From Rana temporaria (lineage: Eukaryota > Chordata > Amphibia > Anura > Ranidae), in assembly GCF_905171775.1 (NCBI RefSeq), contig NC_053499.1:91615512-91679511 (forward strand): DNA of 64,000 nt. The letters are read 5' to 3'. This document shows, piece after piece, positions 21,968-34,579 of this stretch. Position numbers and translations under genes: made by a program. How positions within the stretch are numbered: position 1 is the first letter of the stretch; each line of letters begins with the position of its first letter. The notes beneath the pieces are model-generated. The model was not told the DNA's origin. It worked only from the letters and a program-made list of their open reading frames with translations, and searched no databases.

Positions 21968-23301
21968 TGCCCCGTACACACCATCACTTTATGTGATGAA
22001 AAAAAACGACATTTTCTGTGAAGTAAAAAATTACATTTTTGAAACTTCAATTTTCAAAGACGAAGTTGCCTACACACCATCGTTTTTCTCACAATGTTCT
22101 AGCAAAGCGAGGTTACGTTCACCACGTTTTTCCATTGAAGCTCGCTTCATAAGTAGCTTCTGGGCATGCGCGGGTGAAAAAACGTTGTTTTAAACAACGT
22201 TTTTTGCTACACACGGTCAATTTCTGTGAAGTAAAAAATGACGTTTTGAAAAACGACACATAAAATTGAAGCATGCTTCAAATTTTTTTTGTCGTTTTTT
22301 ACAAGACATAAAACAACGTTTTCCCCCACACACGATCATTTAACCACTTGCCGACCGCGCACCGCCGTTATACGTCCACAAGGTGGCTCGGCTGGGCGAG
22401 AGCACGTAGTATGACGTCCTCTCTCCCAGCCGCCACTAGGGCCCCCCGCTCGCCCCCGACTCCCGTGCGTGTGCCCGGCGGGCACACAGCTCCCGGTCCT
22501 GTCAGCAGGGGAAATGCTGAACTTCGGTTCATACAATGTATGAACAGAGGATCAGTGTTTCCCCTAGTGAGGCCACCCCCCCCCCCACAGTAAGAACACA
22601 CCCAGGCATACTTAACCCCTTCCCCGCCCCCTAGTGTTAACCCCTTCACTGCCAGTGGCATTTTTATAGTAATCCAATGCATTTTTATAGCACTGATCGC
22701 TATAAAAATGCCAGTGGTCCCAAAAATGTGTCAAAAGTGTCCGAAGTGTCCGCCATAATGTCGCAGTACCGGAAAAAAAAATCGCTGATCGCCGCCATTA
22801 CTAGTAAAAAAAATATAATAAAAATTACATAAAAATACCCCCTATTTTGTAAACGCTATAACTTTTGCGCAAACCAATCAATAAACGCTTATTGCGATTT
22901 TTTTTTACGAAAAATATGTAGAAGAAAACGTATCGGCCTAAACTGAGGAAAAAGATATTTAGATATTTTTGGGGGATATTTATTATAGCAAAATTTAAAA
23001 ATATTCATTTTTTTCAAAATTGTCGCTCTATTTTTGTTTATAGCGCAAAAACTAAAAACCGCAGAGGTGATCAAATACCACCAAAAGAAAGCTCTATTTG
23101 TGGGAAAAAAAGGACGCCAATTTTGTTTGGGAGCCACATCGCACGACCGCGCAATTGTCTGTTAAAGCGACGCAGTCCCGAATCGCAAAAAGTACTCTGG
23201 TCTTTGGGCAGCAATATGGCCTGGGGGGTAAGTGGTTAAAGTGACGTTTTTAAAAACGTCATTTTTTTTCATCACATAAAGTGATGGTGTGTACGCGGCT
23301 T
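21968..23301. mobile_element. Palindromic CCGTACACACCATCAC element
   Basis: Left end gccccgtacacaccatcac with tttatgtgatg matches in reverse the right end catcacataaag with tgatggtgtgtacgcggc. Inner hairpins (aacgttgttttaaacaacgtt) add to the fold-back structure. It is interrupted by the TTAA element at 22344-23235. The GTACACAC ends resemble those at 42943, 43774, 44049 and 49602. Confidence 0.65.
22344..23235. mobile_element. CCACTT-type TTAA element (piggyBac-like MITE)
   Basis: It starts CCACTTGCCGACC and ends AAGTGG, flanked by TTAA at 22340-22343 and 23236-23239. Internal text (aagtgtccgaagtgtccgcc, tttgggagccacatcgcacg) is shared with 26160-27153 and, reversed, with 62580-63220. TTAA targeting is a piggyBac hallmark. 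No transposase is encoded. Confidence 0.8.
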
Positions 23302-23360
23302 TAGAGTCTGTTGTCCACTGATGTTTTGGCATTTGGCAGCTTGATGACAGCAGAAATTAA
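23302..23360. other. Short spacer between two elements
   Basis: Nothing recognised; it ends in the TTAA that borders the next element. Confidence 0.3.
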
Positions 23361-23885
23361 AGTGACTGTAACCTCTTTTTTAATTTAAAATAAAGTGGTT
23401 TATACCTAAAAGAGAAGTTATAGTGAGTCGAAGAACATTTCATCTATCTTAAAGAGGTATTCTGTATGTTTTTGCTATATGTAAGAGAGTTGTGCCACCC
23501 GTGTTACTATGTCATGAACAATTGAATCAGTGGGTGCAATGTCAGGCTTCCTTCAGTCCAGGAAGATACAATTAATTATGAGAGTGCTCACCAGTGCCCT
23601 CAAAGTTCTTTGAGAACTACAAGCCGTCTGCTGCAAACACTGTCAGTACTTGTATTCTATTAATTCCCAGAACTCTGAATGAATGTTGCGGCCATGTGGG
23701 CGGAGCCCTGTATGCCCACACTCTTTTCAAATTGTGACAGCAGGGGCAGGGAGAAAATCCCCATCCTGCTGTCAAAGGGAGGGGGAATTTGGGAGGGGGG
23801 AGCTGAAGGGGTGGCAACAATGTTACATGCTCCATCCTAAAAATGGTTGGAACATGTAAAATGTGCCCAAAGGTAAACGTATGCT
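23361..23885. mobile_element. Possible TTAA element (AGTGACTGTAACC family)
   Basis: It lies between TTAA at 23357-23360 and 23886-23889. The left end reads agtgactgtaacctc. The right end reads ggtaaacgtatgct, whose complement agcatacgtttacc is a loose match. No coding content recognised. Confidence 0.4.
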
Positions 23886-23929
23886 TTAATACCAGGATTG
23901 TTCTTTAATATTCATTTTGGTTATAGTAA

Positions 23930-24950
23930 TATACATTTTTTGGACACTCAAATTTCTATTTATTGTACTTAAAGATTGTACAGATTATGTTATAGAGGCT
24001 AAGAGACTACTTTTAAATCCAGGAACATACAAAAAGCTCCCTAAAGACCCTTCACCCTCCTTTAATGTAGAGACAGAATACCTCATTCAGGGAGCTATCT
24101 GAGATCAGGCCATTTACAAAAAGGAAGCTTCTTTTTTTTTATGTAGGAATTTTTACACACCATATTTCTACCATTTGCTTAAAATGCATAAAGATCAACA
24201 ATGTCCTCCAGGCAGACCCATTATGGAAGAGCCCTGTATGTCTGCAGAATGATGGTCTATGGGTGTTACTACATTATTGCTAATCGCTCCTAAAATCCTC
24301 CTAATAGAGACTACTAGATTTAGAATCTCAGAATTCTGACATTTAATCTCAGAATTCTGACTTTGAAACACAGAATTCTGTTTTTTTAATCTCAGAATTC
24401 TGACATTTAATCTCAGAATTCTGACTTTGAAACACAGAATTCTGACATTTAATCTCAGAATTCTGACATTTAATCTCAGAATTCTGACTTTGAAACACAG
24501 AATTCTGACATTTAATCTCAGAATTCTGACATTTAATCTCAGAATTCTGACTTTGAAACACAGAATTCTGTCTTTTTAATCTCAGAATTCTGACTTTGAA
24601 ACTCAGAATTTAGTATTTTTTTTTTTTTATGATGGCCCCAGGGCTCTTCCATAGACCCATAGTGCCATCTATCCACAGTAGATTTTCACAGTGGTTTTTC
24701 ACTATACGTTGATGCTTTTCTACATCCACTAGCCCAGAATCTCCAAATCATACATACGAGATTCAATACATCTCTCAGAACTATTCATGGGAAGATAATT
24801 CTCTATAGTTGTCCCTTGACTTAAATTCATTATACACCTCCATCCCTCACACTATTGTCATGATAGCCATACAACATTTTTTGTTACAGGACCCCATGCT
24901 AAATTTCAAACAAGCAGTCTTCATTCTAAATGTAACTTTTTTTTGCCTTA
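23930..24950 (+). pseudogene. Fossil Penelope-like RT fragment
   Basis: Scattered frames match PLE landmarks in order: DYVIEAKRLLLNPGTYKKLP near 23970, YFYHLLKMHK followed by PPGRPIM near 24160-24220, and LDLNSLYTSIPH near 24815. They are split by the MITE at 24222-24652 and by stops and frameshifts. It is older and of a different lineage from the PLE at 13149. The GIY-YIG part is missing. Confidence 0.75.
24222..24652. mobile_element. hAT-type MITE carrying a short satellite
   Basis: Ends atggaagagccctg and cagggctcttccat are inverted, flanked by the perfect 8-bp duplication AGACCCAT (24214-24221 and 24653-24660). The interior holds tandem AATCTCAGAATTCTGACATTT-type units alternating with CTTTGAAACAC (24320-24620). 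The EcoRI-like GAATTC recurs every 20-25 bp. It interrupts the PLE fossil. Confidence 0.8.
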
Positions 24951-25128
24951 AGCCTCGTACACACGACCGGTTTTCCCGGCAGGAAAACTTCCAGGAGAGC
25001 TTTTGGCTGGGAATCCCAGCCGTGTGTATGCTCCCTAGCAGTTTTACCGACAGGAAAACTGTCAGAAAAAAAAAGAGAGAACCTGCTCTCTATTTTCCCG
25101 TCGAGAAAAACGGTCGTGTGTATGCTTT
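24950..25128. mobile_element. Palindromic CCTCGTACACACGACCGG MITE
   Basis: The left end tcgtacacacgaccggtttt faces the right end aaaacggtcgtgtgtatg. An inner pair (gggaatcccagccgtgtgtatg) suggests secondary structure. It is about 180 bp, gene-free, within the PLE fossil. Confidence 0.65.
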
Positions 25129-25341
25129 TGCTGCTGATATTCACACAGAGTTCTGACTAACTTTTTCTTAAATTTATCGTGATCTCATGAATATTTATTT
25201 ATATTTTAGAGCAAGACCTCCTAAATAAAGTTTTTTTTTTTTTAATTGTTTTGGTTTATGATAATTTATAATCCAGATCTGCATTTTTTTTTTTTTAATA
25301 TCTAGTGATCTCCATGATTTGATTTGTAACTTTGTTGTGTC

Positions 25342-25352
25342 AAGTTACCACA
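25342..25352 (+). repeat. 11-bp TSD, left copy, of the outer LINE
   Basis: AAGTTACCACA, repeated at 38412-38422 immediately after the poly(A) tail. Confidence 0.8.
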
Positions 25353-25455
25353 GGGACTGAGCAGAAAGATGGATGCTTAAACCTGTAGCTCCTGCCACCT
25401 CAGAGCGGTCTGCCTCAAATAAGCGTTTGATCTCCACACCGTCTCGGCAAAAAAC

Positions 25456-27655
25456 ATGGTGATCGCTTCTAGGAACTCATCTGCCTCCCGCTCCCGCTCC
25501 CCGAGAGAAAATAGCGGGTCTCAAGGACAGAATATCCCGGAGATGTTCCGCTCATCCCGCGGTAATATGGCGCCGGCCCGCCAAGGAGCCTCTCGTGGAT
25601 CGGCGCAGCTGTCTCCACAGGCTCAGTCTGAGATAGTCCTGACGGCTCCTCCTGCGGTTCACCTACCCCCGCAAACATCGGATCACGATGGGACGGGACC
25701 TACAGCACTGCCACAGCTAAATATAATGGACTTGAAGGCCATAGCTACCGACATAAAAGACACCCTGACGGCGGCCATTGCAGAACTAAGACTCAACATC
25801 AGATCGCTTTCTGACAGGGTCGCCCGCACCGAGCAAGCAGTGGAGGACCACGACCTTGTCCTCCAGCACTCTACCAGTAAAATTGACGACCATACCCTCC
25901 AGCTGCGTGAGGTTAATCGTCAGCTGGAGGATTTGGATAATAGAGGCCGCCGCCGTAACTTGCGGCTGAGGGGATTGCCGGAATCGGTCGAAGGAGACCT
26001 TGTGCAACGGGAGGTGACGATCATTTTCAACAACATCCTTGGCAAACCCCCGCAGTCCCCCATTGACATGGAACGGATTCACCGCACACTCCGTCCCAAG
26101 GCCAGAGACACGGACCCCCCCAGGGACGTGGTGTGCTGCCTGGTGGATTTTAAGCTTAACCACTTCCCGATCGCCTCATGTAGATATACGTCAGCAGAAT
26201 GGCATGGACAGGCACATCAACATACCTGTACGTGCCTGCCTAGACGTGGGTCGGGGGTCCGATCGGGACCCCCCCCCGCTACACGCGGCGGTCGGGTTCC
26301 CTCGGGGAGCGATCCGGGGCGACGGCGCGGCTATTTGTTTATAGCCGCTCCGTCGCGATCGCTCCCCGGAGCTGAAGAACGGGGAGAGCCGTATGTAAAC
26401 ACGGCTTCCCCGTGCTTCACTATGGTGCTGCATCGATCGAGTGATCCCCTTTATAGGGGAGACTCGATCGATGACATCATTCCTACAGCCACACCCCCCT
26501 ACAGTTGTAAACACACACTAAGTGTACACTAAATCCTACAGCGCCACCTGTGGTTAACTCCCAAACTGCAACTGTCATTTTCACAACAAAGAATGCAATT
26601 TAAATGCATTTTTTGCTGTGAAAATGACAATGGTCCCAAAAATGTGGCAAAATTGTCCGAAGTGTCCGCCAAAATGTCGCAGTCACGAAAAAAATCGCTG
26701 ATCGCCGCCATTAGTAGTAAAAAAATAAAAAAATAAAAATGCAATAAAACTATCCCCTATTTTGTAAACGCTATAAATTTTGCGCAAACCAATCGATAAA
26801 CGCTTATTGCGATTTTTTTTTACCAAAAATAGGTAGAAGAATACGTATCGGCCTAAACTGAGGAAAAAAAAAATATATATGTTTTTGGGGGATATTTATT
26901 ATAGCAAAAAGTAAAAAATATTGATTTTTTTTCAAAATTGTCGCTTTATTTTTGTTTATAGCGCAAAAAATAAAAACCGCAGAGGTGATCAAATACCACC
27001 AAAAGAAAGCTCTATTTGTGGGGAAAAAAGGACGCCAATTTTGTTTGGGAGCCACGTTGCACGGCCGCGCAATTGTCTGTTAAAGCGACGCAGTCCCAAA
27101 CTGTAAAAACACCTTGGGTCTTTAGGCAGCACATTGGTCCGGGGCTTAAGTGGTTAAAAAAGAGATACTGAGCAGAGCTAGGGGCCAAAGGCTTTGTTAC
27201 GAAGACGCCAATATTCAACTGTTCCAGAATCTATCAGGGATTACATTACAACACCGACGTGATCTCAGGCCTCTATTGGATGCCCTTCGATCGCGTGATA
27301 TTCGTTATAAATGGAAATTCCCCTTCTGCCTAGCTGCCACACACCAAGGCCGTACTGCCATGCTCAGGGTCCCGGAGGATCTACCCCGCTTCCGTGATAC
27401 ACTGGGCCTGCCGCGGATCTCAGTGCCGGACTGGTATGCGCCCTACCGCCGGTCGGTCGGCAGATGGGGAAAACCGCAGGAGGTGCCTATGGAGACTCAG
27501 ACCACCAGGTTCCGCAGGAGAAGGTCCCCCTCCGGCTCCAGGCTCCTATCTAGCCCTCAAGGTGTTGACGGCGGCTGTGATCCAGCAGCCTCTCCGGGGG
27601 CCAGACGAGCCAGAAGGGATTACCGAACTTGGATGCACGTTTATACAGTCTTCTT
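25456..27655 (+). pseudogene. LINE ORF1 (RNA-binding chaperone-like), split by a TTAA element
   Basis: The first part (25456-26159) encodes a Ser/Arg-rich N-terminus, a heptad-containing segment (DLKAIATDIKDTLTAAIAEL) and the start of an RRM-like region (RRRNLRLRGLPESVEG, about residues 173-188). After the insertion the protein continues at 27158 (KKEILSRARGQRLCYEDAN) through LRVPEDLPRFRDTLGLP and a basic tail. The frame is continuous across the insertion if the 994-bp element and one TTAA are ignored. Near 27540 the frame becomes uncertain, so the exact end is not fixed. ORF1 proteins coat LINE RNA in the cytoplasm. Confidence 0.8.
26160..27153. mobile_element. CCACTT-type TTAA element in LINE ORF1
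   Basis: It starts CCACTTCCCGATCG and ends AAGTGG, flanked by TTAA at 26156-26159 and 27154-27157. It is related to 22344-23235 through cggcctaaactgaggaaaaa and caaataccaccaaaagaaag. It contains hairpin-forming GC-rich sequence (26270-26470). Gene-free. Confidence 0.88.
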
Positions 27656-29229
27656 GACTTGGTTGCACAGCCACAAGCGCCTCAGAGTTGTTCTAGTTTA
27701 TTGGACATGTTTCGTTTGCGCTGTTTTTGCTGGGGCTGGTGAAGAAGACAGTTTTTGGTTACCCTTACTTGTTCGCTGCACACACAGAGGCTAATGTACT
27801 AATTTTTGGCGCCTTTTTTCTGCCTCATAGCTGGTACAGGATTGCCGTAGAAACTACAGCACCCATTGTGCTTTGCGCACCGACGTCATCACGTTCCGGG
27901 AGCTTGGCTGGAGATGCGCCCACCCCTCCCCAAGGAGGCGGCCTGATTTCTGCATCGATTGTCCTCCAACCTCCACGAACTGTCCTTCCGACGAGACGGG
28001 GGATGTCCCAGGCTTGCCAGTAGATGGAGAACCGGGCAGCTTACCAAGACCTATGCTCCGGAGAACGGTAATCACACGATTGTCGCGGGGGTGTCGGGAG
28101 ACCCCCCCTTCCTTCTAATACTTCCGTGTCTGACTCCACCACCGGGAAGCTGACGCGTGGGACGGCCTGACTGCATCCGCTACCCTCACCCGGACATTCT
28201 CAACCGACCCAACTGGTGTCAACGATCGACTTCTCTCACAATACCTGTTGACAATCAGGGTCGCATCGGATTAGTCAAGATGGCACCCACGGACCTGAAT
28301 GCACGCTCTTGGCTGCACCCTTTCCCAGGCTGCACCTGGCTGCTCACCCGGACTACGAAAGACATTGCGGTGGTGTAGGTTGGTATGTGACAGTCATGTA
28401 GGGCCCGACACGACACTGACTGCTAATGTGCCCTTTTAGCTAACGCATTCAGCCTGGAGAGAACTGTCTTAGCGGCTGATCAGTGTTTACGCCTGGTGGG
28501 TGGGTGGTGAGTGTAGAACTGCTTCACGTTGACTTGTGGCCTTCCCCGCACACCGCCTCCTTGTTCGGTGCCGCCCCTCGTGCCGCATTTTGACCTGCCT
28601 GCAGTCTCTGTGTCCTTTCTCCGGCTGCTGCGGACTGGAGCCGCATTCCCCCTGGCTGGGTGCGGCCCGGGCCTCGTGGTGGGGAGGGGGCATAGAGCAA
28701 ACAATCCACCTTGCTCCAACTTGCATGTGGTTATGCCTTACTCTGGGCTGTTAGTCAGGACTGACTTAATACAACTAACGTGATGACCATACTAATTAAG
28801 AAGTTTAACCTGGTTCATGTTTTTACTGTCTTACATTGGTTGGAGTGTGACCGTTTCCGCTCTGGGGTGGTTTAGTGCTGCTCCAATATAGACTCTGGTT
28901 ATATATATTGCTTCCTGTTGCTCTATTGTTTGATTTTGAATTAGAGCTCCGTCTGCTGTTTAGGCCTTGGCCAACCCCACAACAGGGGTGCTACTTGGTA
29001 TCTGGGCTCCTCCAGGGGCTTGGTTGCCAGGTGCACACTGTACCCTCCCAATTAGTTCTCACACAAGATAAGTGACTGGTCCTAATCCAGTCACTTAATC
29101 GGTACCTGTGTTAGTACATTTCTGGGTTCCTCTCTCCGTTGAGCTGTCCATCCCTTATTTCATTCTTCTCTTGGCCCCAATCTTGTCTGCTCTCCTCTGC
29201 CCCTACTCCCCCCTCCTCCCCCCAGCCCT
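27656..29229 (+). other. LINE inter-ORF region
   Basis: Between the ORF1 tail and the ORF2 start lies about 1.57 kb with only short, broken frames. No second element was recognised in it. Such a long spacer is unusual for an L1-group element, so part may be decayed ORF1 or an unrecognised insertion. Confidence 0.5.
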
Positions 29230-30066
29230 ATGATGGCGAACACTACTGCTACATCCTCCTCTAACAGAGGAGTCAGGCAACCCCTGCAACGCCTCAAGCT
29301 CTACTCTCTGAACACGCGAGGTTTGAACACCCCTGAAAAACATTCCCGACTATTATACTCGCTTTGGAAAGAGAAACCGCATATTGTTCTCATCCAAGAA
29401 ACGCACTTTAGATCTGATAGTGTTCCTACTTTTTTTGATTGCAACTTCCCGTTGGTTTTTCATGCACCCAACAGAACGGCTAAGTCCAAAGGGGTATCTA
29501 TCCTGATCTCCAGACACTGTCCCTTTTAAGTGACTGGCGTACAGAGGGATCCTCAGGGTAGATACCTCTTCCTTAAGGGCACATTGAACGACCTAACATA
29601 CACGATAGCGAACATATACGCCCCTAACACGAAATAGGTACCTTTTTTCCGCGATGTATTATTTCAACTAACTGCCTTCCAGGCCGGTTCGCTGATACTC
29701 GGCGGTGATTTTAATGTTCCGTTGACACCCTCCCTCGACACTTCCAATGGATCCTCCTGTCTGACTTACAGAGCCCTACGTGCGATTAAAACACAACTGA
29801 CTTCCCTGACCCTACATGATGCTTGGCGCACTTTACACCCCACCGTGAAAGACTTCACGTACTTCTCCCCTCTACATATGAGATATTCAAGAATAGATCA
29901 CTTTTTTCTCACGCAAAATGACCTTACATCTCTGGTGGAGGCTACTATTGAGCCGATGCTTTTCTCGGACCATCATCCGATTACGATGACGCTGACGATC
30001 CCTTCCCACCACCCCAGATCACCAATATGGAGACTTGATGACTCGCTCCTACTTGAGGATGCGAAC

Positions 30067-30079
30067 GTGAAATGCATTT
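30067..30079 (+). repeat. 13-bp TSD, left copy, of the nested LINE
   Basis: GTGAAATGCATTT, repeated at 34580-34592. The duplicated bases are codons of the outer LINE ORF2 (VKCI). Confidence 0.85.
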
Positions 30080-33000
30080 TTTTTTTTATAAATTCTTTAT
30101 TTTTCACATTGCAGTAGTATTATACAACAACTCATCTGTATACATTCATAATTCTCTTCTACCTATACAGAAGATCTTCCTTCAACATTGCCAATTAATT
30201 CCTTCTCCTCTCAGCTCATTTACACCCTTCTTAACATCTCATATTTTATATACATATTTGTCTCATTCTTCTGATACGATTATGTTATACAACACCACTG
30301 CAGTATCTTTTTCTTAACTGGGGTAATACCCCAGCACCCTCCACATCCAGTCTACCTAGATTAACCAAGCACACTACAACCAACATAAAACACTGATAAT
30401 TCACAAAAATAAAATAAAATCTATAAATAACAAAAACACAAACAATACCAAAAAAAAAAAACACACAAATTATATATTAACATTTTGGACACCGGGCCCC
30501 CCGCTTCCCCCCCCAGTCCCCCGCATATCTACCTACAGGCTTTGTTCCCTGTATTTAATATACAGTATGGCGCCCAGATCTCCCGATATTTCTCTTCTTG
30601 TTCTCTCAGTATCATGGTTAGACTTTCCATTTGCTGAATGTCTACTATTCGCCCCATCCATTGTATTTTGGTTGGTGCGGTCGTACTTTTCCATAGGGCC
30701 GGGATGCACGCTTTTGCTGCCGTAATCAAGTGCCTTATAAGAGAGTTTTTATATTTTTCATTAGATAAAGGGATATCATGAAGTAAAAAAGCTGATGGAT
30801 TATTTCCCATATGTACATCTGTAATTTCTAAGACCGTTTCTGACACCATTGTCCAAAACTCTTTCAGTTTGGGACATTCCCAAAAAATATGAAATATGGT
30901 GCCCTCCGCATTCTGACATCGCCAGCATTGATTGGCCACTTGCGGATATATCCTATTCAGTACTGCCGGAGTTCTATACCACCTGGTCAAAATTTTGTAT
31001 CTTCCTTCCTGATACTTAGTTGCCATAGATGCTTTGTGTGCAAATAACAGTATCTTTTTTTTCTGTATCTCCGTGAAGGTAATACCCAGGTCCCTTTCCC
31101 ACGCCTGTAGAAAACCCAGCTCTTGGGGGGCTTCTAAATCTATCAACAAAGCATAAATAACTGAGAGTGAGTGTCTAAGTGGCTCTCTTTTTAAGCATAT
31201 CTGTTCTAACCCAGAAGGTTTACGTATTCCTGTTATGCGTTGTCTAAGTGATTGTAAAAAGGCATTGAGCTGCATTCTACTAAAAGGGTCAAGAGCCTCC
31301 GAAAATGCTCTATCTATCTCTTCCCTATTCATTACCAGGTTTTCTCTAGAAAAGTGTGTCAGCCTACTAATTCCCTGCCGCTTTAATTCTCTGAATCTCT
31401 GATCTATCAACCCCGGCTCAAAACCTGGGTTTCCCAAGACTGGGATCATAGGGCCTGGATATGTCGACATCTTTGTTTTCTTAAATATTTTTCTCGTCGT
31501 CTGAATTGTTGCCCCAATCGTAGGGTGTCCCTTCACCTCCTGTGGTATCTCTGCTTCTGTGAGCCACACTATTCCTTCTAAGGGTATAGTAGTTATAGTT
31601 TGTTCCAGCTGTATCCATGGTTTTGCCTCTTGTACTGTGCACCAGTCCACTACCCGTGCTAAGTGCGCTGCTTCATAGTAGCTCACCGGATCCGGGAGAC
31701 CCACTCCACCTCGTTCTTTGGGTAGAGTCAGAATGGCTCTACGTACCCTCGGGGGTTTTCCTGCCCAGATAAATCTTACAAATCTTGCCCTTAACTCTTT
31801 TAAAAAGCCAGCTGATAACTTCACTGGTAGGGTCTGGAACAAGTACAATATTCTCGGCATTATGTTCATTTTAATGATATTAATTTTTCCAAACCATGTG
31901 AAAATTTCTTTCTCCCATCTCTGGAAGTCCAATTTAATTTGCCTAATCAGGGGTGCATAATTCAGTTCGAATACACGATTAAGCCTATTTGGTATTTTAG
32001 TCCCCAAATAGCTTATATGTGAATCTGTCCATTTAAAACTAAAGTTGTCTGCCAGCTGTTGTTTTAACATTCCATTCGTTTCCACTCCCATTGCTTCGGA
32101 CTTACTGTAATTTATTTTGAAATTGGATATCTCCCCATACCTCCGTAACTCCAACAGCAATGGCTGTAAGGATATCACTGGGGACGTTATAAAGAACAGT
32201 AAGTCGTCGGCATAAGCTGCAACCTTGTGCTCCCTCCCTTTAGTTCGGATTCCCCTGATGTCTGTATTTGCCCTTATTATTCTTAAAAAGGGTTCAACTG
32301 TAAGGATAAATATGATGGGTGAGAGTGGACATCCCTGACGCGTTCCATTACTTATCGGGAATGATTCGGACATGACATCATTCACCTTCACTCTCGCTCT
32401 TGGGCATGAATATAAGCTTGTAATCCAATTCAACATCCCCTTTTTTATTCCTATCTTTTGTAAAACTGCTCTCAGGAATGTCCACTCTACCCTATCAAAT
32501 GCTTTCTCCGCATCTGCAGATACGATCACTAACAGTTTCTGCTGGGAGTGGGATAGTTGTATGGCACTAAGGACCCTTTGTGTGTTTTCCCTCCCCTCTC
32601 TACCTGGTGTGAATCCTACCTGATCTGGGTGTATGAGGCCTGGGATAAATCCCAATAACCTATTTGCCAATATTTTCTTTAAGATCTTAAGATCAACATT
32701 TAACAACGAAATTGGGCGGTAACTAGCACATTGAGTTGGATCTTTACCTGCCTTTGGAATTAGTGTTATATGAGCCATCAGTGTCTCTCCTCTCATCTCC
32801 TGTCCATCTCGTATAGAATTAAATGCGGCAAGGAATTTTGGCGCCAGCCTCTCTGAGAAGGTTTTGTAGTATATCAACGTATAACCATCGGGACCTGGTG
32901 ATCTTCCTGGTTTTAATACTTTCAGCGCTTCTAAGAATTCTTCTATTTTAATTGGCCCGTCAATATTGTCTGCCTCTTCTGACAGCCCCGGCATCCCTGA

Positions 33001-34579
33001 TGTTGCTATGTAATCATTTACCTGTTCTCTGCGTACGGCAGATTGTTGGCCTTTTATATTATATAGCTTCAGATAGTAGTCCCTGAACGTCTTTGCAATT
33101 TCCTGTGATGATTTCACTAGGGTGTCATCCTGTTTTTTTATATGCTCAATGTGATTCCTCGCCCTTGTCTCTCTTAGCGCATTTGCCAACATTCTGCTCG
33201 GTTTATTTCCAAATTCATAGTATGCACGCTTACATCGAGTTAATTTTGTCCTCGCTTTCTCCGTTAGTAAAACATTTAATTCTTCCCGTAAACTCATAAG
33301 TTTTTCCTCGTTCCGTATAGTTTGGAGTTTCTTATGTGACCACTCCGCAACTTTAATCTGCTCGATCAGCGCATCTAACTTTGCCCCATAAATTCGTTTC
33401 CTACGTGCGCCAAGTGAAATAAGAGTTCCTCTTATATAACACTTGTGCGCTTCCCATACGCAAAGAGGAGTTATTTCTTCCGATTTGTTAATTTCAAAGT
33501 AGGATTCAATTTCCTGTGCTATTTGATTTTCATACTCTGGATCCTTCAGGAGCATTTCATTTATTCTCCAATGCCATTCCCGGGGGCTTAACTCTCCCCA
33601 TTCCAAGATGCAGCTGGTGGGCGTGTGATCTGATATCGTAAATGAACCTATGGAGGCCCCCACTACGCACGACCGAGCATTCTGTGACACAAAGTCAATT
33701 CTGGTATACGTCTTATGTCTCGATGGAAAAAAAAGTATAATCTCTGTCGCGTGCATGGAGGACCCTCCATGTGTCCATCATCTGCAGGTCCTGTAACAGT
33801 CCCTTCACTCTCCGTATTTTTCCATATGATAAATGAGATACTCCCTTAGAGACATCCAGAGTTGGATCCAATACCAAATTCAGATCCCCACCCATTATCA
33901 CTATCCCCTCCTTATTCTGATGGACTATATTCAAATATGTTTCCAATGCACTGACTTGGTTTTCATTTGGCAAATACAAGTTTACCAATGTGACCTTTTG
34001 GTCACATAACAGTCCTATCACAATAAGGAGGCGACCCGTCTCATCTTTAACTGTCTTGCATTCTTTCCATGGCACTTGGTTAGACATCAAAATGGATACC
34101 CCATTTGTCTTTGTGGACTGGGATGTGCTATGGTAAACCGTTGGAAATTTACGGTTTCCCAACTTCGGGATTTTATCATTTTTAAAATGTGTCTCCTGTA
34201 AAAATATTATTTGGGATTTCAATCTACTTAATTCCGCCAAGAGTTTTGAACGTTTCTCGGGGTTATTTAACCCCTTTACATTATATGAGGTAAAGTTTAA
34301 TTTGGTCATCTTGCTATTCTACTACTTGCTAATCGCAGCTTATTGGGGGCTGGGTAAACTCACCAACGGAGGAGCCCAGTGTCCAAAAAAAAAAAAACAC
34401 CCTTTACACTCTTACTCCGGGTCTGGTAAAGACTCTTCCCCCCCGGATACTGTATAGTATTTTCCAAATAGTCACAGGTCTTGTGCACCCGCAGATTAAC
34501 CTGTAACCCACAATTTCACTAAAACAAAACAAAACAAAAAAAAAAAACACAACACAAAATAAAAAAATAAATAAAAAAA
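30080..34579 (-). mobile_element. Second L1/Tx1-group LINE, antisense and 5'-truncated
   Basis: On the minus strand it starts at 34579 in a T/A-rich leader of about 270 bp, carries ORF2, and ends at 30080 with an AATAAA and a poly(A) tail (T-run on the plus strand). ORF1 is absent, so the copy is truncated between the ORFs. The 13-bp TSD and the poly(A) tail are typical of target-primed reverse transcription. ORF2 is related to, but clearly different from, that of the outer LINE. Confidence 0.88.
30529..34309 (-). pseudogene. LINE ORF2 of the nested element, one frameshift
   Basis: The ATG is at 34309. The N-terminal AP endonuclease (FTSYNVKGLNNPEKR; IIFLQETHF; VIMGGDLNLVLD) reads to about 33735. 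A one-base shift in an A8/T8 run at 33727-33734 moves to the frame that continues to 30529 without further stops. Landmarks are SDHTPTSC (end of EN), PGRSPGPDGYTLIYYKTF, SYRPISLLNVDLKILKK, TRQGCPLSPIIFIL, the catalytic YADDLLFF (about 32205) and a CCHC-type knuckle (CWRCQNAEGTIFHIFWECP, about 30925). At roughly 1,255 residues it is full length. A single homopolymer slip is the only defect seen, so sequencing error should be considered. Confidence 0.88.

Noticed and set aside
22889..23137. 82-codon frame repeated with variation at 26804-27055
   Set aside because: Part of the non-coding body of the CCACTT TTAA family; the frame is broken or shifted in other members and has no domain.
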